Assembly (NCBI GenBank): GCA_003427395.1
Contig: BFEA01000179.1
Span: forward strand, 794,587 to 824,820
Direction of reading: 5' to 3'
Length of the DNA stretch: 30,234 nt
DNA from: Chara braunii
Taxonomy: Eukaryota; Streptophyta; Charophyceae; Charales; Characeae
Below are positions 19,094-29,063 of this stretch, one piece after another. The position numbers and the translations under genes are program-made. Each line of letters starts with the position of its first letter. Within the stretch, counting starts at the first letter, position 1. The notes beneath the pieces were generated by a model. It saw only the letters and a list, made by a program, of their open reading frames with translations, did not search any database and was not told the origin of the DNA.

Positions 19094-19094
19094 C

Positions 19095-19779
19095 CCCAAT
19101 GACCCAACCAGACGGCATACAATATTGCCTTTCTCCCAACCTTCCCCCAGATGCAACCCCCTTATCCACGATCCGCTTTCAGGCAGCCAAACAAGGTCCG
19201 AAGTTGAACTTACACACACATTCCTTTACTTCTGTCTGACTTATGTCCTGAAAGTCAAACTCAAAACCAAGTACAGGATTCACACAATACGCTCAGTCAA
19301 GCCATAGAAAGACGTACAGATAGGGGTTATAATTGGGTTTATAGAGGGAGTCAAGGGATTACCACTCAGTTCCCTGCCTCCAGGACTCCGCCCGAGTCCC
19401 GGCAGAGCTTCTGCAATCGGTGGGGCAACCTCCCACAAAGACCTTGGCGCGGGTTACGGACCACACGCCCGCCTGCCGCCTTCCTCTCAGATCCAAAGGA
19501 CCAGACTTAGAGCAAGAAGGGCAGAAGTAGAGGGTTTCAGAATCTCAGATCCAGGAGAGTTGCTCTCAGACTCACGCGAGAGGGCCTTCAAATCTTAATG
19601 CGCCTGAGGGCCCCACAATGGCAGCCAAGGCGTAGCAGCTCGATCGACTCCACGGTCAAGCCGTCAACTCCCACTCCCTGCCGACCTCCCAAACTACAAC
19701 ACTGGCCCCCTCTCCCAAGCTCAATCACCCCTCCTCATCCCAATCGCGGACGCACAACACCCTGCAATGGTCTTTTAGA
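19095..19779. other. Non-coding region, nothing recognised
   Basis: No frame or RNA gene was recognised between the hairpin array and the CAG-rich stretch. Confidence 0.5.
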
Positions 19780-20220
19780 CGCAGCAGCAGCATACCGCGG
19801 TGACCAGCAGCAACCGTAGCAGCCAACAGTAGTCATAGTCAACAGAGACCGCAGCCGTGCATAGTCAGAAACGGCAGCGGCCTCTCGCAACAGCCAACCG
19901 CCATACGAAGCAGCGGCCTGTGCACAGCCCACAGTAACCCACGGTAGTAATTCACGTACCGCCAATCAATAACAGAGGCTGTGCGCAGCCAAAAAGTAGC
20001 CTACAACAGTAGTCTATGCACAAGTAATCAGCAGCCACAATTGTTCACGCCAAGTCACGACTACGGTAGTCGTGCACATTCAACCAGCAGTTGCAGCCAC
20101 CCACAGCGGCCAGTCGCACTAGTTCGCGCACAGACGCGTCAGCAGTTTGCGCACAAACGCAGTCGCAGCTCGTGGCAGCCGGCCCTCGCAGCAACCAGCA
20201 AAAGTCAGCAACAGCCTTCC
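19780..20220. repeat. CAG/GCAG-rich degenerate repeat region
   Basis: The + strand is dense in cag, gcag and cagtagt steps, starting with gcagcagcag near 19782 and continuing irregularly to about 20215. The frames through it read as low-complexity Gln/Ser/Ala/Arg and no protein is recognised. It ends ~230 bases before copy B of the long repeat. It probably grew by slippage of short motifs. Confidence 0.6.
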
Positions 20221-21327
20221 CGACGACCCCCCCATGTCACAATGATAACCTCCTTCGCTACCATTCTTTCAAGCTGCAACAACTAACCTTTGTTCAAAGA
20301 ATACCGCTCTCCCCTCAGGCTCGCTGTTGCTCTCTGAATGCTCAGTCCTCAGTCGCCCCACAAACAGCTAACGCAGGCTCCGAATAGCAAGGCCCTACAT
20401 TTAGCAGCCTACGAGAAGCTCATGCTTCCCACAGATATCAGAAGCGACAAACCCGGAGCATGAAGACGCGGACCATATAGGCCAACACCAAGACCAGGTA
20501 CATGGCTCACCGTATCACCTCCACCCCTCTCTTCTTAATTTCACTCACCAGTTATGTCCTTCCCTGCAGCTCGTCCCCCCCCCACTGCTGCACCGCGCCA
20601 AACCGCCCGGCCAGCCCCGCTGTCCGTTGCTCGCTCCGCTATCCTCTTTTACCATGCACCGCGTTGTCCGCTGCTCTGTCTTTCACTCCCTATGCAGTGC
20701 CCGCTTCTCCCTCGCTGCGCCCTGTCTGCCTCGCCCCACCTTCCTCGACTGCACCCGGCATAGCTCCGTGACCGGCTTCATCCGCCCTGCCCCCCTCATC
20801 AACGCCTGCCCACTACCAACACAACGCGAAAGTTAGCCACTAACCCCGTGATTAACACCGCTTATTCGATTCGCTCTTCCAAGTTTCTACCCGCCACTGT
20901 ATCCCGCTCGATTCCACCCAAGTTCGCGGGCACTCCCTCTCCCCAACCGCGCCTAGCTCCTTCTCCCGCCATAGTCTCGGCGCACCCCATTCCTCCTCTA
21001 CGTCACTACACACCAACCCAACGCGGAAAATAACCCCACCGTTGTGTTCGTCTCGGCCGAAAACCCCTACCTACCATCGTCTCCCGCCCGATTCCACGAG
21101 GAGTTGAGCAAGGTACGGCTTTCCCCAGCTCCCGCTTCTTCACCTACGCGCACCTGGCCCCAAATCACGCCCGGATTCACTCACCAAATCCTTGTTCGTC
21201 ACCCCGCCGTGTTGACGTCCCCAAAATCGGCGCGCTTCGGCTGAGCGGCCCACAGCCCTCGGTCCTAGCGGAGTCAAAACAACCCGACGACGACGACACC
21301 TCTTCAACTTATACTCCGCAGTCTAGT

Positions 21328-21392
21328 GCAGGGGCCGCACAAAGACTTCCCCCCTTTCGGTATCACTCCAGCTTTCGCGGATGCCCCGACGG
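21328..21392 (-). ncRNA. Degenerate U6 fragment 1, copy B
   Basis: Same sequence as 1275-1339, within the stretch that is identical between the repeats. Confidence 0.5.
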
Positions 21393-21519
21393 ACTCGCCC
21401 TCTCCAAGTTCGGGCAATTCCCNGTATCACTATGCCTCAACATCGTGGCGCACGGACCTGGCTCCTTCTTGAGACCAGATTCGGNCATACGCNTCCCCCT
21501 CTCTCCCAGTTCACNTATG

Positions 21520-21581
21520 TCGTCCTTACGCAGGGGCCCCGCTAATCTTCTTCGTATCGTTCCAGTTTTCACGAATGTCCC
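21520..21581 (-). ncRNA. U6 snRNA-derived fragment 2, copy B
   Basis: Same sequence as 1467-1528, about 52 of 62 positions matching plant U6 in reverse complement. Confidence 0.8.
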
Positions 21582-21686
21582 GAGGGGCTTCGACCGTGGC
21601 AACGCCTGCCCGNGCGGCTGNAGCCTCGCCCTACCTCGGCACGCGAACCCGGCCTCCTTTTCGGGATCTATGCGTATCATTTTTNN

Positions 21687-21720
21687 GCAGGGGCCATGCT
21701 AATCTTTTCTGTATCGGCCC
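21687..21720 (-). ncRNA. U6 snRNA-derived fragment 3, copy B
   Basis: Same sequence as 1634-1667, with the exact 20-base U6 core. Confidence 0.85.
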
Positions 21721-21959
21721 GAATCCCCCCTTTTCGTCTGTACCCGGTGCGATTCGCGTCCGGGTCCACTCCAGACTTATACAGCGGCCAGCCAAACCCC
21801 CCACCCAACGGCCGCGTCAGCAAGTTGGACGGCCTCGGAAGCAAGAGGGAGGAAGCCACAAAGATTTAGTTCTAGTACAACGATCCCCCTCTCGTTTTCT
21901 TTTTGCACACCCTTAGCCCGGTCCCCGTCTGGGTTCACTCCGGGATACCACCTCCCTGT

Positions 21960-21983
21960 GGGGCTGTGCTAATCTTCCTCGTA
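21960..21983 (-). ncRNA. Degenerate U6 fragment 4, copy B
   Basis: Same sequence as 1907-1930. Confidence 0.5.
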
Positions 21984-23102
21984 CCTCAAATCTCCTTCCC
22001 CTCTAAAGGGATTCTCTGCTCCGTACCTGTCGGGCGTGGCCCAAGTCACGACCCCCGCCCGGGTTCACTCCCGGAACTCGCACCCACACAATGGCCTATG
22101 CAAGCCCCCCCCTTCGTCTCTTCCTCCAGTCAGCCACAGGGTACAGGCGGCCCCGGGCTTTTCCGCATTACCCTGGCCGCGATAATTATCCCGGGGCAAA
22201 ACCACACACCAGCCTTGGGGCGCCTCTAGCAGACTGACCAACCCCAAGGCAGGCCTCAAGAAAGGTATTCGGTTTTGCCCTTCGAGCGCCATCATCACGA
22301 TCTTTGCTCCAACAGTTCACGAATATACCGGTCGTGGCAGGCCCTCAGGCTTACGACCGATTTTAAGTCTTGGTGCCGAAAGGACCATAAAAGCAAAAAT
22401 GGCCCCACAGTGACGAAAAGGAAGGGCCGGCTGCGGCCTCTGCCAAAGTTCCCTTAGCCCCGCGGCGCAGGCCCGCAAGCGGATTCTTCCGACAAAACAA
22501 AAAAAAAGGGGGATAGTCCTGCGGGACCCTCGACCCCTCTTTTTCTCACTGCTCCACTACTCCCACATTGTCGTCCGCCAGCCTCGATCCCCGTACCTCC
22601 GTAGCAACAGTCCAACACCGTAACCAATAGGGCTAAGCCCAAGCTTGGAATGCACCAGCGCGGCCTCCCACATAAAGTGGCATCGCATGGCGCTTCGGGC
22701 CAGGGTACCGCCCCGGCCACTCCTTCAACCCACATTTGTACCTACGGCCCCTAAGTGCCCGCGCCGGCCTAACATCCTGCGGCATAGCCATCCCGCGCGC
22801 CGGCCTGCGCGCCACCACCGGTCGCACGTGCCGACCAAAGCGAGCTTTCACCCCCTTAACCAAGCCCGTCACCCGGTCCGAGTCGGTCGGCTACCCCGGC
22901 CGCCCACTCAATCAGAAAAATCACAGGCGCGCCTTAAAATTGCGCGCCCTCATACCCCCTACCGGGACAAGACAGACCTTTGCCCGCGTGCGGACGACCC
23001 TCGCACTTTCCCGCACGGGCACTCAAAATCCAGGTTGACCGAACCTTTCTGTCACTTGCAAAACCTAGGGCGGATACGCTTGTAAGGGTATTCGCGCTGA
23101 CA

Positions 23103-23640
23103 GCGGGGCGGGGCAGCGGGGCCGCGTGGCGTGCGCGCGTGAGGCGGCCTTGGCCTTGGCGCGCACGAGCTCGTGGTTGCACGTGTTTTTTTCGCCACAT
23201 GTCCCTTCCTGTTGGGCCTTGTTTTTCCCCTCGTTTTCCACGAAAACGAGCCTGAAAACAGCCAAAAACCCGCCTGTCGGGTTTTGCTGTTTTCCCAGCT
23301 GTACGGGGTGGTGGGTGGGAGCAGGGAACATTCCCGCTCCGATACGAATGTAGCGGACCCACCGGGAAGGTGCTCCGCCTGGGATACAAATAGAGATGGA
23401 GGATGAGTGAGGAGTGAGATGGCACAGCGCAGCTCCCACGCAAGACTTCAACGGACGTACTCCAAAATCGTGCAAGTGTAGAATGAGACAGAATACAGAC
23501 AACAACTGGGGTATACCCCAACGGACTGACGGGACTGGACTGGACTGGCTGGTACCGACAGAGGTACCAGCCTGGATTGGACTGCCCCGAATAAAACACA
23601 GGCCTGTGAGAACAGGCCAAAGGGCTGGTCTCACAGGCCA
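23103..23640. repeat. Region of strong inverted repeats
   Basis: Five inverted repeats occur in 410 bases. They are ctcgtttt/aaaacgag (23230-23250); a ~17-bp stem from gaaaacag (23254) to ctgttttc (23294) with the loop cctgt and single bulges; the palindrome ggggtatacccc (23508-23519); ggctggtacc/ggtaccagcc with a 6-base loop (23547-23572); and ggcctgtgaga/tctcacaggcc (23601-23639). A TATA-like atacaaata near 23386 and AATAAA near 23590 suggest an LTR or promoter region, possibly of the neighbouring second retrotransposon. No TG/CA boundaries were fixed. Confidence 0.75.
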
Positions 23641-23946
23641 GCCAGAGGTCCGCTACAGCTTGGCTTGTTGTTTACGTTCGTATGTAAAGGACTTAGGGGG
23701 CTGTCGCATTCCACCAAAACGAAAAGAGTCAACTTTAAACCATGAAAGACCAGGTAGACAGGCAAGTGGGCGGGCACCTGAATGACAAATGAAGGTCCTT
23801 TGGGTGCCTCACCAACGGGTGCTACAATGCGCCAAGGCCCCATCCATTTCGGAAGGAGTTTGTGAGAGATATCTTGTTCGAGGCTAAATTCCTCAGCGAA
23901 GACCCAAACGAGGTCGCCGGTGTGGAACGAACTCGGAAGACTCTAG
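23631..23946 (-). pseudogene. Integrase C-terminal end of a second Ty3/gypsy element
   Basis: The minus-strand frame reads SSFHTGDLVWVFAEEF and then KLLPKWMGPWRIVAPVGEAP, the GPY/F-type integrase tail. It continues into VPAHLPVYLVFHGLKL, matching the segment that in plant Ty3/gypsy elements precedes a chromodomain. No complete chromodomain is recognisable after it. An ATG at 23843 is internal. The frame is separated from the core domain by frameshift(s) near 23950-23992. Confidence 0.8.
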
Positions 23947-23991
23947 CGATTGGCCTCTCGGCTCATGCATTGTTGTGTCTTTAACATCTGG

Positions 23992-24780
23992 TCACATGCC
24001 TTGACAAGGAGCTCTTGCATCCGTCGAATGGGCATCGCTCTTTATTGTCTGTGGGATGATCATATACGGTGATGTGACTGGCGAGCCATACTCAAACTCG
24101 AAGGGCGACATCCCGATAGCCGAATGAATGGACAAGTTGTAAGCCAACTCAACTCCTGGCAGCCGCTCAACCCAATCCTGTTGGTCAGGGCGGATGAGAG
24201 TGCGAAGAAGAACCTGTGCGGTTTGATGCGCCCTCTCCGTTTGACCATCAGTTTGTGGGTGGCGAGCCGGACTCGGCTTGAGAGATGAGCCGAATCGTTT
24301 GATGAGCGTCAACCAAAAGTTGGACAGGAACCGAGTGTCGCGGTCGCAAGCGACCTCCTTGGGGTAATCCTTGGTACGAATCCAATCGGCATAAAGAACC
24401 TCGGCCGATTCCGGTGCCTAGGCGTGATAGCGGCAAGGCAAACACATGGCGAACTTTGTGAGTTGATCGACCACCGTGAGAATCTCATCTACACCGGTTT
24501 TGTGCTTGGGGAACGACCCAGTGATGTCCATGCCCATTGATTCCCTTCGTTCTAGGGGGATTCACAACACCAACAAACCTCGCATGGCTTGCAATATCGT
24601 GTGACATCATCAAGAAGGTCGGACCACTAAAAGCACCCATGAAGTCCGTTAATCGTACGATTGACTCCAAAGTGTCCAGTGGCGGAAGTGTCGTGGAACT
24701 TGCCAAGAAGTCGCGTATACAAGTGTGGGTCACTTGGCATGCAAAAAAAATCCTTACCCCGCGAGTGGACAAGCAAATAA
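23992..24780 (-). pseudogene. Integrase zinc-binding and catalytic core, second Ty3/gypsy element
   Basis: The zinc module reads HDTSATGHFGVNRT…YCKPCEVC (H-H-C-C), with a TAG inside it (GCF-stop-WSD). The catalytic Asp residues are in MDITGSF and CDRDTRF, and Glu is residue 26 of the segment starting at 24312 (DGQTERAHQT), with 35 residues between the second Asp and Glu. A TAG at 24418-24420 and frame changes break the protein. The sequence type (HPQTDGQTERAHQT) is the common plant Ty3/gypsy form and differs clearly from the integrase at 7998-9658, so this is a different family. Confidence 0.88.
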
Positions 24781-24916
24781 CCCTCTTAGATCCGATAATG
24801 TGATGGCGCTGGATTTAGAGCAGAGTAATTTGCGTACTTGTTGTGAAACTCGGGGTCAACTTGGTAGCTGCGGATGAAGCTGTCCCGCAAGTCGTCATCA
24901 ACCTCGAACGTCAAGT

Positions 24917-25310
24917 AGACCGCGGTACAAAGGTTCGGGCGCCGTGAAGGGCGTCTGCAAAACGGTTCAACTTTCCCGGAATGTGATCGACGAATAAGTC
25001 AAATTGGTCAATGAAAGTAATCCAACGGGCGATGGTACTATTCACTGTGGTTTCATTCTTGTAGAAGACAAAAGGATTATTGTCCGTTACCCATCGGAAT
25101 TAACTTCGACCGAGAAGAAAATGTTGCCACCGCTTAAGCGCATGTACGAAGGCCAATAACTCCTCCTTTCGTCTGTCGTCAATCGAGTGCAGGGCGGGCA
25201 CCTTCTTACTGAAGTACTTGACTGGGTGCCAGTACACACCATCATGTTCCTCGAGGATGGCACCAATGCCATAGCCGGACACATCGGTAGTGACACACTG
25301 TCGGAGGGTG
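24917..25310 (-). pseudogene. RNase H domain, second Ty3/gypsy element
   Basis: TTDVSGYGIGAILEEHDG carries the first catalytic Asp. EELLAFVHALKRWQHFLLGR follows (Glu), then TDNNPF (Asp) and, after TAA at 25100-25102, HIPGKLNRFADAL with the final Asp kept. The upstream reverse transcriptase is missing: similarity stops near 25310 and unrelated sequence begins. The fragment is therefore 5'-truncated at the RT/RNase H junction. Confidence 0.85.
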
Positions 25311-25344
25311 TGGTGTCCCGTCCCTTCGTGGTGTTCTGAACGTC

Positions 25345-25395
25345 TGCTCACTATCCGCAGTGTACCAGATGTATGCTCACTATTCGAGGTGTACC
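25345..25395. repeat. 29-bp tandem duplication
   Basis: tgctcactat[ct]cg[ca][ag]gtgtacca occurs at 25345 and 25374. It lies just at the truncated edge of the RNase H fragment and may mark the breakpoint. Confidence 0.8.
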
Positions 25396-27153
25396 ACACC
25401 CTTTGTTCAGGGTACCAAGTACTTACTGTTCAAGGCCTTCAGCTATGTACCGAACACACATTGCGCGCAAATTGTTTTCCCTCCTCTATGTACCACGCAC
25501 ACCCTTTGGTTTTTCTCACTGTGTGTCGGATGCACCATTTGCAGCGATATGTTCTTGGACCGGCCCTGCTGGCGCTCACAATGGCAAAAAAAGGGGGATG
25601 TGCCACAAGGCTTTCCATTAGTCCACGCAGGTTCGATGCCCTGCTGTACATCACAACACGAACGGCTTGTACCCGTGGTAGCCATTGGGCTCACCCAAGG
25701 ACGGGAAGGTGATAGGAGCAGCACACTATTTTCTACCACATGCCAAGTCTGTCAGTGTCAAGCTATTGGACAAGTATGAGAACCACGGTCACAATCAGAA
25801 GGACCTTTACTTTAGTTCAGATTGATGAGATGGTTCTAGATGATTCTGACATCACGATTCCCACGAGTATAATTTTTTTTTAGGTCTTCGCGGATGAACG
25901 AACCGTCTGTTTAAAAATAAAATTGAATTTCAAATTGATCAGCCTAGGCTAACCGGCTTTTCGCGTTTCAGTCACAATGAGTATGACCTGCTAGGTCTTA
26001 CGATGTAGAACCTCAAAAAGGGGGCGACCCGCGACTGCTTTGGTAGGAGGCTTGTCACCCCCATGGAAGGTCATAAGCCCCTTCCTTGCCATTGGATACG
26101 GGTACCCATTCGGAGTTACCCGATGGTTTCTTTTGAAGAAAGGGAGACACCAATCGGTATCCTATTATGAGACCATTCCACAACAGACCTGCAGTTTTTT
26201 CAGACTAAGCTGAAAAGATACCAGATCCAGGTCGTAGAGTCACACTCTAGCAGTGACGGTTGAGAATCGATTCTAATTTTAAATTTACTACCATCCAATA
26301 AAGAAAACGATATATTTTCCTTAATATTTGATCTTTCATAAATCAGTACTGAAGGATCTTTACACTCTCATTTAGTGCATGGGGGCCTCAACATTTAAAA
26401 CTTATAAGAAGGCAATAGGCAGACCACTTTGTTATTGGTCTATCAGTGGAAATCAGGGGAAACTTTACACTATCCGAGAGTCAGGATAACAATGGAGAGG
26501 CAGGTTACACAAGTTGTGGCTATCGGAAGCTTTTTTTTGTATATCTGTTAGTAGTGTGGGTACTTGCAGTAGGAGCGATCTATTTGGAATTCGATGGTCC
26601 TCGTGGTGCTACGCGGTGTGATAAACGGCCTAGTCCAAGAACTTGGTTATGGCTTGTCGGAAAGGTCTTCATGAGTATCAGGTTAAGAGTCTAAGATGTT
26701 TTTAGAGTTGGGAGCTGAATAGAGAAGAGGGAGTTATAGTAGACACAATATTGTCCTACTTGAGGCATGAGAAGGAGGGTATACTAAAAGTGAATGTCTA
26801 CGGGAGAAGAGAACAGGAGATGAGGGTTGATGCTCGAGTTCAGGGGCCCATAACGGAGGCCCGTAACAGGGCGGAGCGAAGACATAAGAGGGACGGAGTG
26901 ACCACTGTGAGAGCTACCCAAACGTACTATGAGGAAGAGATTTTTACGGACACTTCCGAGCGAGAGCAAGCGACGGGGAGACCCAATCCTGGCACGCACT
27001 AGACCAGTGGCGACGAGACCATCCTCCTACTGCACCTGGGCCTGACGGCCAAGAGGCCAGCTCTCGATGGAGTTGTTGAGCCCGTGAGGCGGTTACAGAG
27101 CTCAAAGACTAAGGTTTGAGGGACGTGTGAAGTAGGGGGACGACTACACAAGG
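25396..27153. other. Unassigned sequence
   Basis: No recognisable gene, RNA or repeat family. Open frames here (for example 26446-26694, with a hydrophobic stretch, and 26751-27002) begin at non-ATG codons and match nothing known to me. Confidence 0.5.
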
Positions 27154-27167
27154 TAGAGAAAAAGTCG

Positions 27168-27795
27168 GACTTTTTGTGAGAGTACTGCACGTGAAGTCGT
27201 TTTAGTTGGCGTCATCTCCTGAACACAAATCATTGCGTTATGAGTGGAGGCGCTGAGACCACGGAACAGATATGGACAACGAGAAGGGACAATACTATGA
27301 CCTGTAAGGAGCTAGCATAATAACGAGCAGTTGTCCTGGGAGACAAAGTCAGTCAGAGCAAAACGAATGCATGGGGTGGAATTCGAGAGACGCGCGCAAG
27401 AAGTATGTGTGCGCTCTATAGTTGACGTCATCATGCACGCACATGTCATGACATTGCATGAAACAGTGTTGAGTACGCTCGGTATCCCAGAGTGGGTATT
27501 GCGAAGATACATGATACTGACTGCTCATGCTTAGAGGGGATCTCCTCTCTTGGAATTGGAAGTAGAGACACTCAGACTCTAATATCAACGTCAGTTGCGC
27601 CTTTAATCGACCTGCACCACTTGTTACTGCCATAGCGCAGTGATAGGGAATGAGCCAGAGAGGTTGCGAGGCGGATACAAATTGCGGGAAGTGAGCAACG
27701 TGGATGAGCTGAGTGCTAGTGATACTCACAAATTGGAGAAGTATGACTTTTTGTGAGAGGCTTTGTGAGTGAGCATACGTGCAGTTGACGTCATC
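27168..27795. repeat. Dispersed repeat unit with TGACGTCA-type motifs
   Basis: The exact 15-mer gactttttgtgagag occurs at 27168 and 27745. Each is followed 37-39 bases later by gttg[ag]cgtcatc (27205, 27784), and a further copy of the second motif is at 27421. Two of these contain the palindrome tgacgtca (27423-27430, 27786-27793), a known binding core for plant bZIP factors, and a cacgtg lies at about 27189. A 12-bp palindrome atgtcatgacat is at 27443-27454. Whether this is a regulatory region or an old duplication is open. Confidence 0.6.
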
Positions 27796-28531
27796 CTCCA
27801 ATCTCGTTGATCTTTTGTACGCCGAGATTCGTCGACCATTGCGCGTGAGTTTGTAGCTGGAGGACAGTCTAGGGTTCAGTAGCTTGAGGGTAACTAGAGG
27901 TTCCAACCATCTCAAAGATCTCGGTGAACAGGACACTCTCTTGCAAGGAAAGGTTTTACAAATATTTTTTTATAAGTGCAAAATCAGATTTTTTAACTCA
28001 AGAGAGTGTTACGAGAACAGAGGTTGTTACTCATTCTCTCTCTAACACCTTAGACATTCGGTGAACGCAGTCTTCACATCGAAGTAGGTTCCTACTCCTG
28101 ACCGAGTTTTCGTTGATGCTCGCTGGTTCTTCTTAATCAGTAAGAGATGTGATAACTCTCGTTATATGTGTTTATTGTTGTCGTTTTTTTAGACTCATTG
28201 GATCATATAACTAATGATGCTTTGTGCGAACCGATCTTAGTACTAAAAGAGTCCTAGTGCAGGTACTCCTATGAGCAATCGAAGGGACAAAATATATTGT
28301 TGCTAAACTAATAATTAGGTTGATTTTCTTTCCCTCTCTCAGAAACAGAAAGGGACCCGAGTTGATAAGATAAAACTTTGATTACCCTTATGCTACCTCT
28401 TTCCTTTTGTGTGTTCATTCCCTCTTCTATTTTGCGATTATTTATTATGTCTACTATATATATATTTTTTTATTTATCTATCGGATACTCTCTACCCTCC
28501 TATCTGAAATTTCTATGTTTTATAGAATAAA
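27796..28531. other. AT-rich sequence, nothing recognised
   Basis: No gene or strong repeat was recognised. The last six bases (aataaa, 28526-28531) are one copy of the target duplication of the following element. Confidence 0.5.
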
Positions 28532-28886
28532 CCTAGGTTACCGGGCCAGACGTCCGGGACCCCCCTGACCGTCCGGGATGTCCGACCGGACGTTTGGTCG
28601 GACGTCGGACCAGACAGAGTATGTCCGACCTATCGCAAAAAAAAAAAAATAAAAAAAAAATCATGTGGCTTCCACCTTGCATAAGGTGTATGCCACCAAA
28701 ATTTTGGATTATTTGGGTCAGTAGAATAAATAATAAAAATCTTTAAAGATTCATTCCTTATCTATACCCCTCCTATCCCCACCAAAACCCCTTCTACCCC
28801 CCCTTCCCCCCCAAATACCACCATATCAGCAAATGCTCAAAAAAATCTGAATTTTTTTGGGGGGGTAGGCCATACGCAACACTGTC

Positions 28887-28888
28887 AT

Positions 28889-28923
<35 letters not shown>

Positions 28924-28926
28924 TTT
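28887..28926. repeat. (ATTT) microsatellite
   Basis: Ten consecutive ATTT units inside the MITE-like element. Confidence 0.95.
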
Positions 28927-28970
28927 TGTGTCAAAAAGGCGTCTCCCGGAAATCCGGACGACGAGGGGGG

Positions 28971-29035
28971 GAGACGTCCGGGGGAGACGTCCGGGAGAGA
29001 CGTCCGGTGGAGACGTCTGGTGGAGACGTCCGGTC
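28971..29035. repeat. 13-bp minisatellite, five copies
   Basis: gagacgtc starts at 28971, 28984, 28997, 29010 and 29023, exactly 13 bases apart. The unit is gagacgtccggkg with small changes. Its position just inside the right inverted repeat fits subterminal transposase-binding repeats. Confidence 0.95.
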
Positions 29036-29063
29036 TCCGGACCATTGGTAACCTAGGAATAAA

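Larger units (their letters stand above)
18205..19094. repeat. Array of hairpins with conserved loop and variable stems
   Basis: At least nine inverted repeats share a loop close to tacctaaacttatagagcg, or a shorter aaactta form, while each has different stem sequence that still pairs. The stems are listed as separate entries. Weaker members lie at about 18163-18185 and at 18909-18929 (only cac/gtg pairs). Spacing is irregular, about 40-270 bases. The invariant loop and compensating stem changes suggest selection for, or copying of, a structure rather than a sequence. The array follows a plant-retrotransposon-like tandem repeat, so it may be in an element's untranslated region. Strand of any transcript is unknown. 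Confidence 0.85.
20452..23102 (-). repeat. 2.6-kb direct repeat, copy B (LTR-like, carries U6 fragments)
   Basis: Partner of 426-3048 in the same orientation. The offset is 20026 at the left end, 20053 after an extra ~27 bases near 20760, and 20054 after one extra A at ~22507. Differences are concentrated in the outer parts (20452-21292 and 22946-23102). The central 1.65 kb equals copy A, Ns included. On the minus strand it begins TGTCAGCGCG next to a GC-rich flank. If it is a 5' LTR of the minus-strand element, 5.5 kb of other sequence separates it from the primer-binding site at 14972, so either it is an independent repeat or the LTR is interrupted. Confidence 0.85.
28532..29057. mobile_element. 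526-bp MITE-like element with TIRs and 6-bp target duplication
   Basis: The ends are perfect 11-bp inverted repeats, cctaggttacc (28532-28542) and ggtaacctagg (29047-29057). aataaa stands directly outside each end (28526-28531 and 29058-29063). Both subterminal regions are rich in gacgtccgg-like motifs: left copies near 28549, 28567, 28588 and 28600, and a 13-bp tandem array at the right. There is no ORF for a transposase, so it would be non-autonomous. A 6-bp duplication does not fit the common plant superfamilies neatly, so the superfamily is left open. Confidence 0.8.

Noticed and set aside
17296-19094. CRISPR-like array
   Set aside because: Repeats are diverged, spacers are not unique fixed-length segments, and the context is a eukaryotic retrotransposon region.
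26446-26694. 82-residue frame with a hydrophobic segment
   Set aside because: It starts at GTG, not a normal nuclear start, and matches nothing recognised.
27349-27936. 195-residue minus-strand frame
   Set aside because: Residue use looks random, no domain is visible, and the repeated non-coding motifs run through it.
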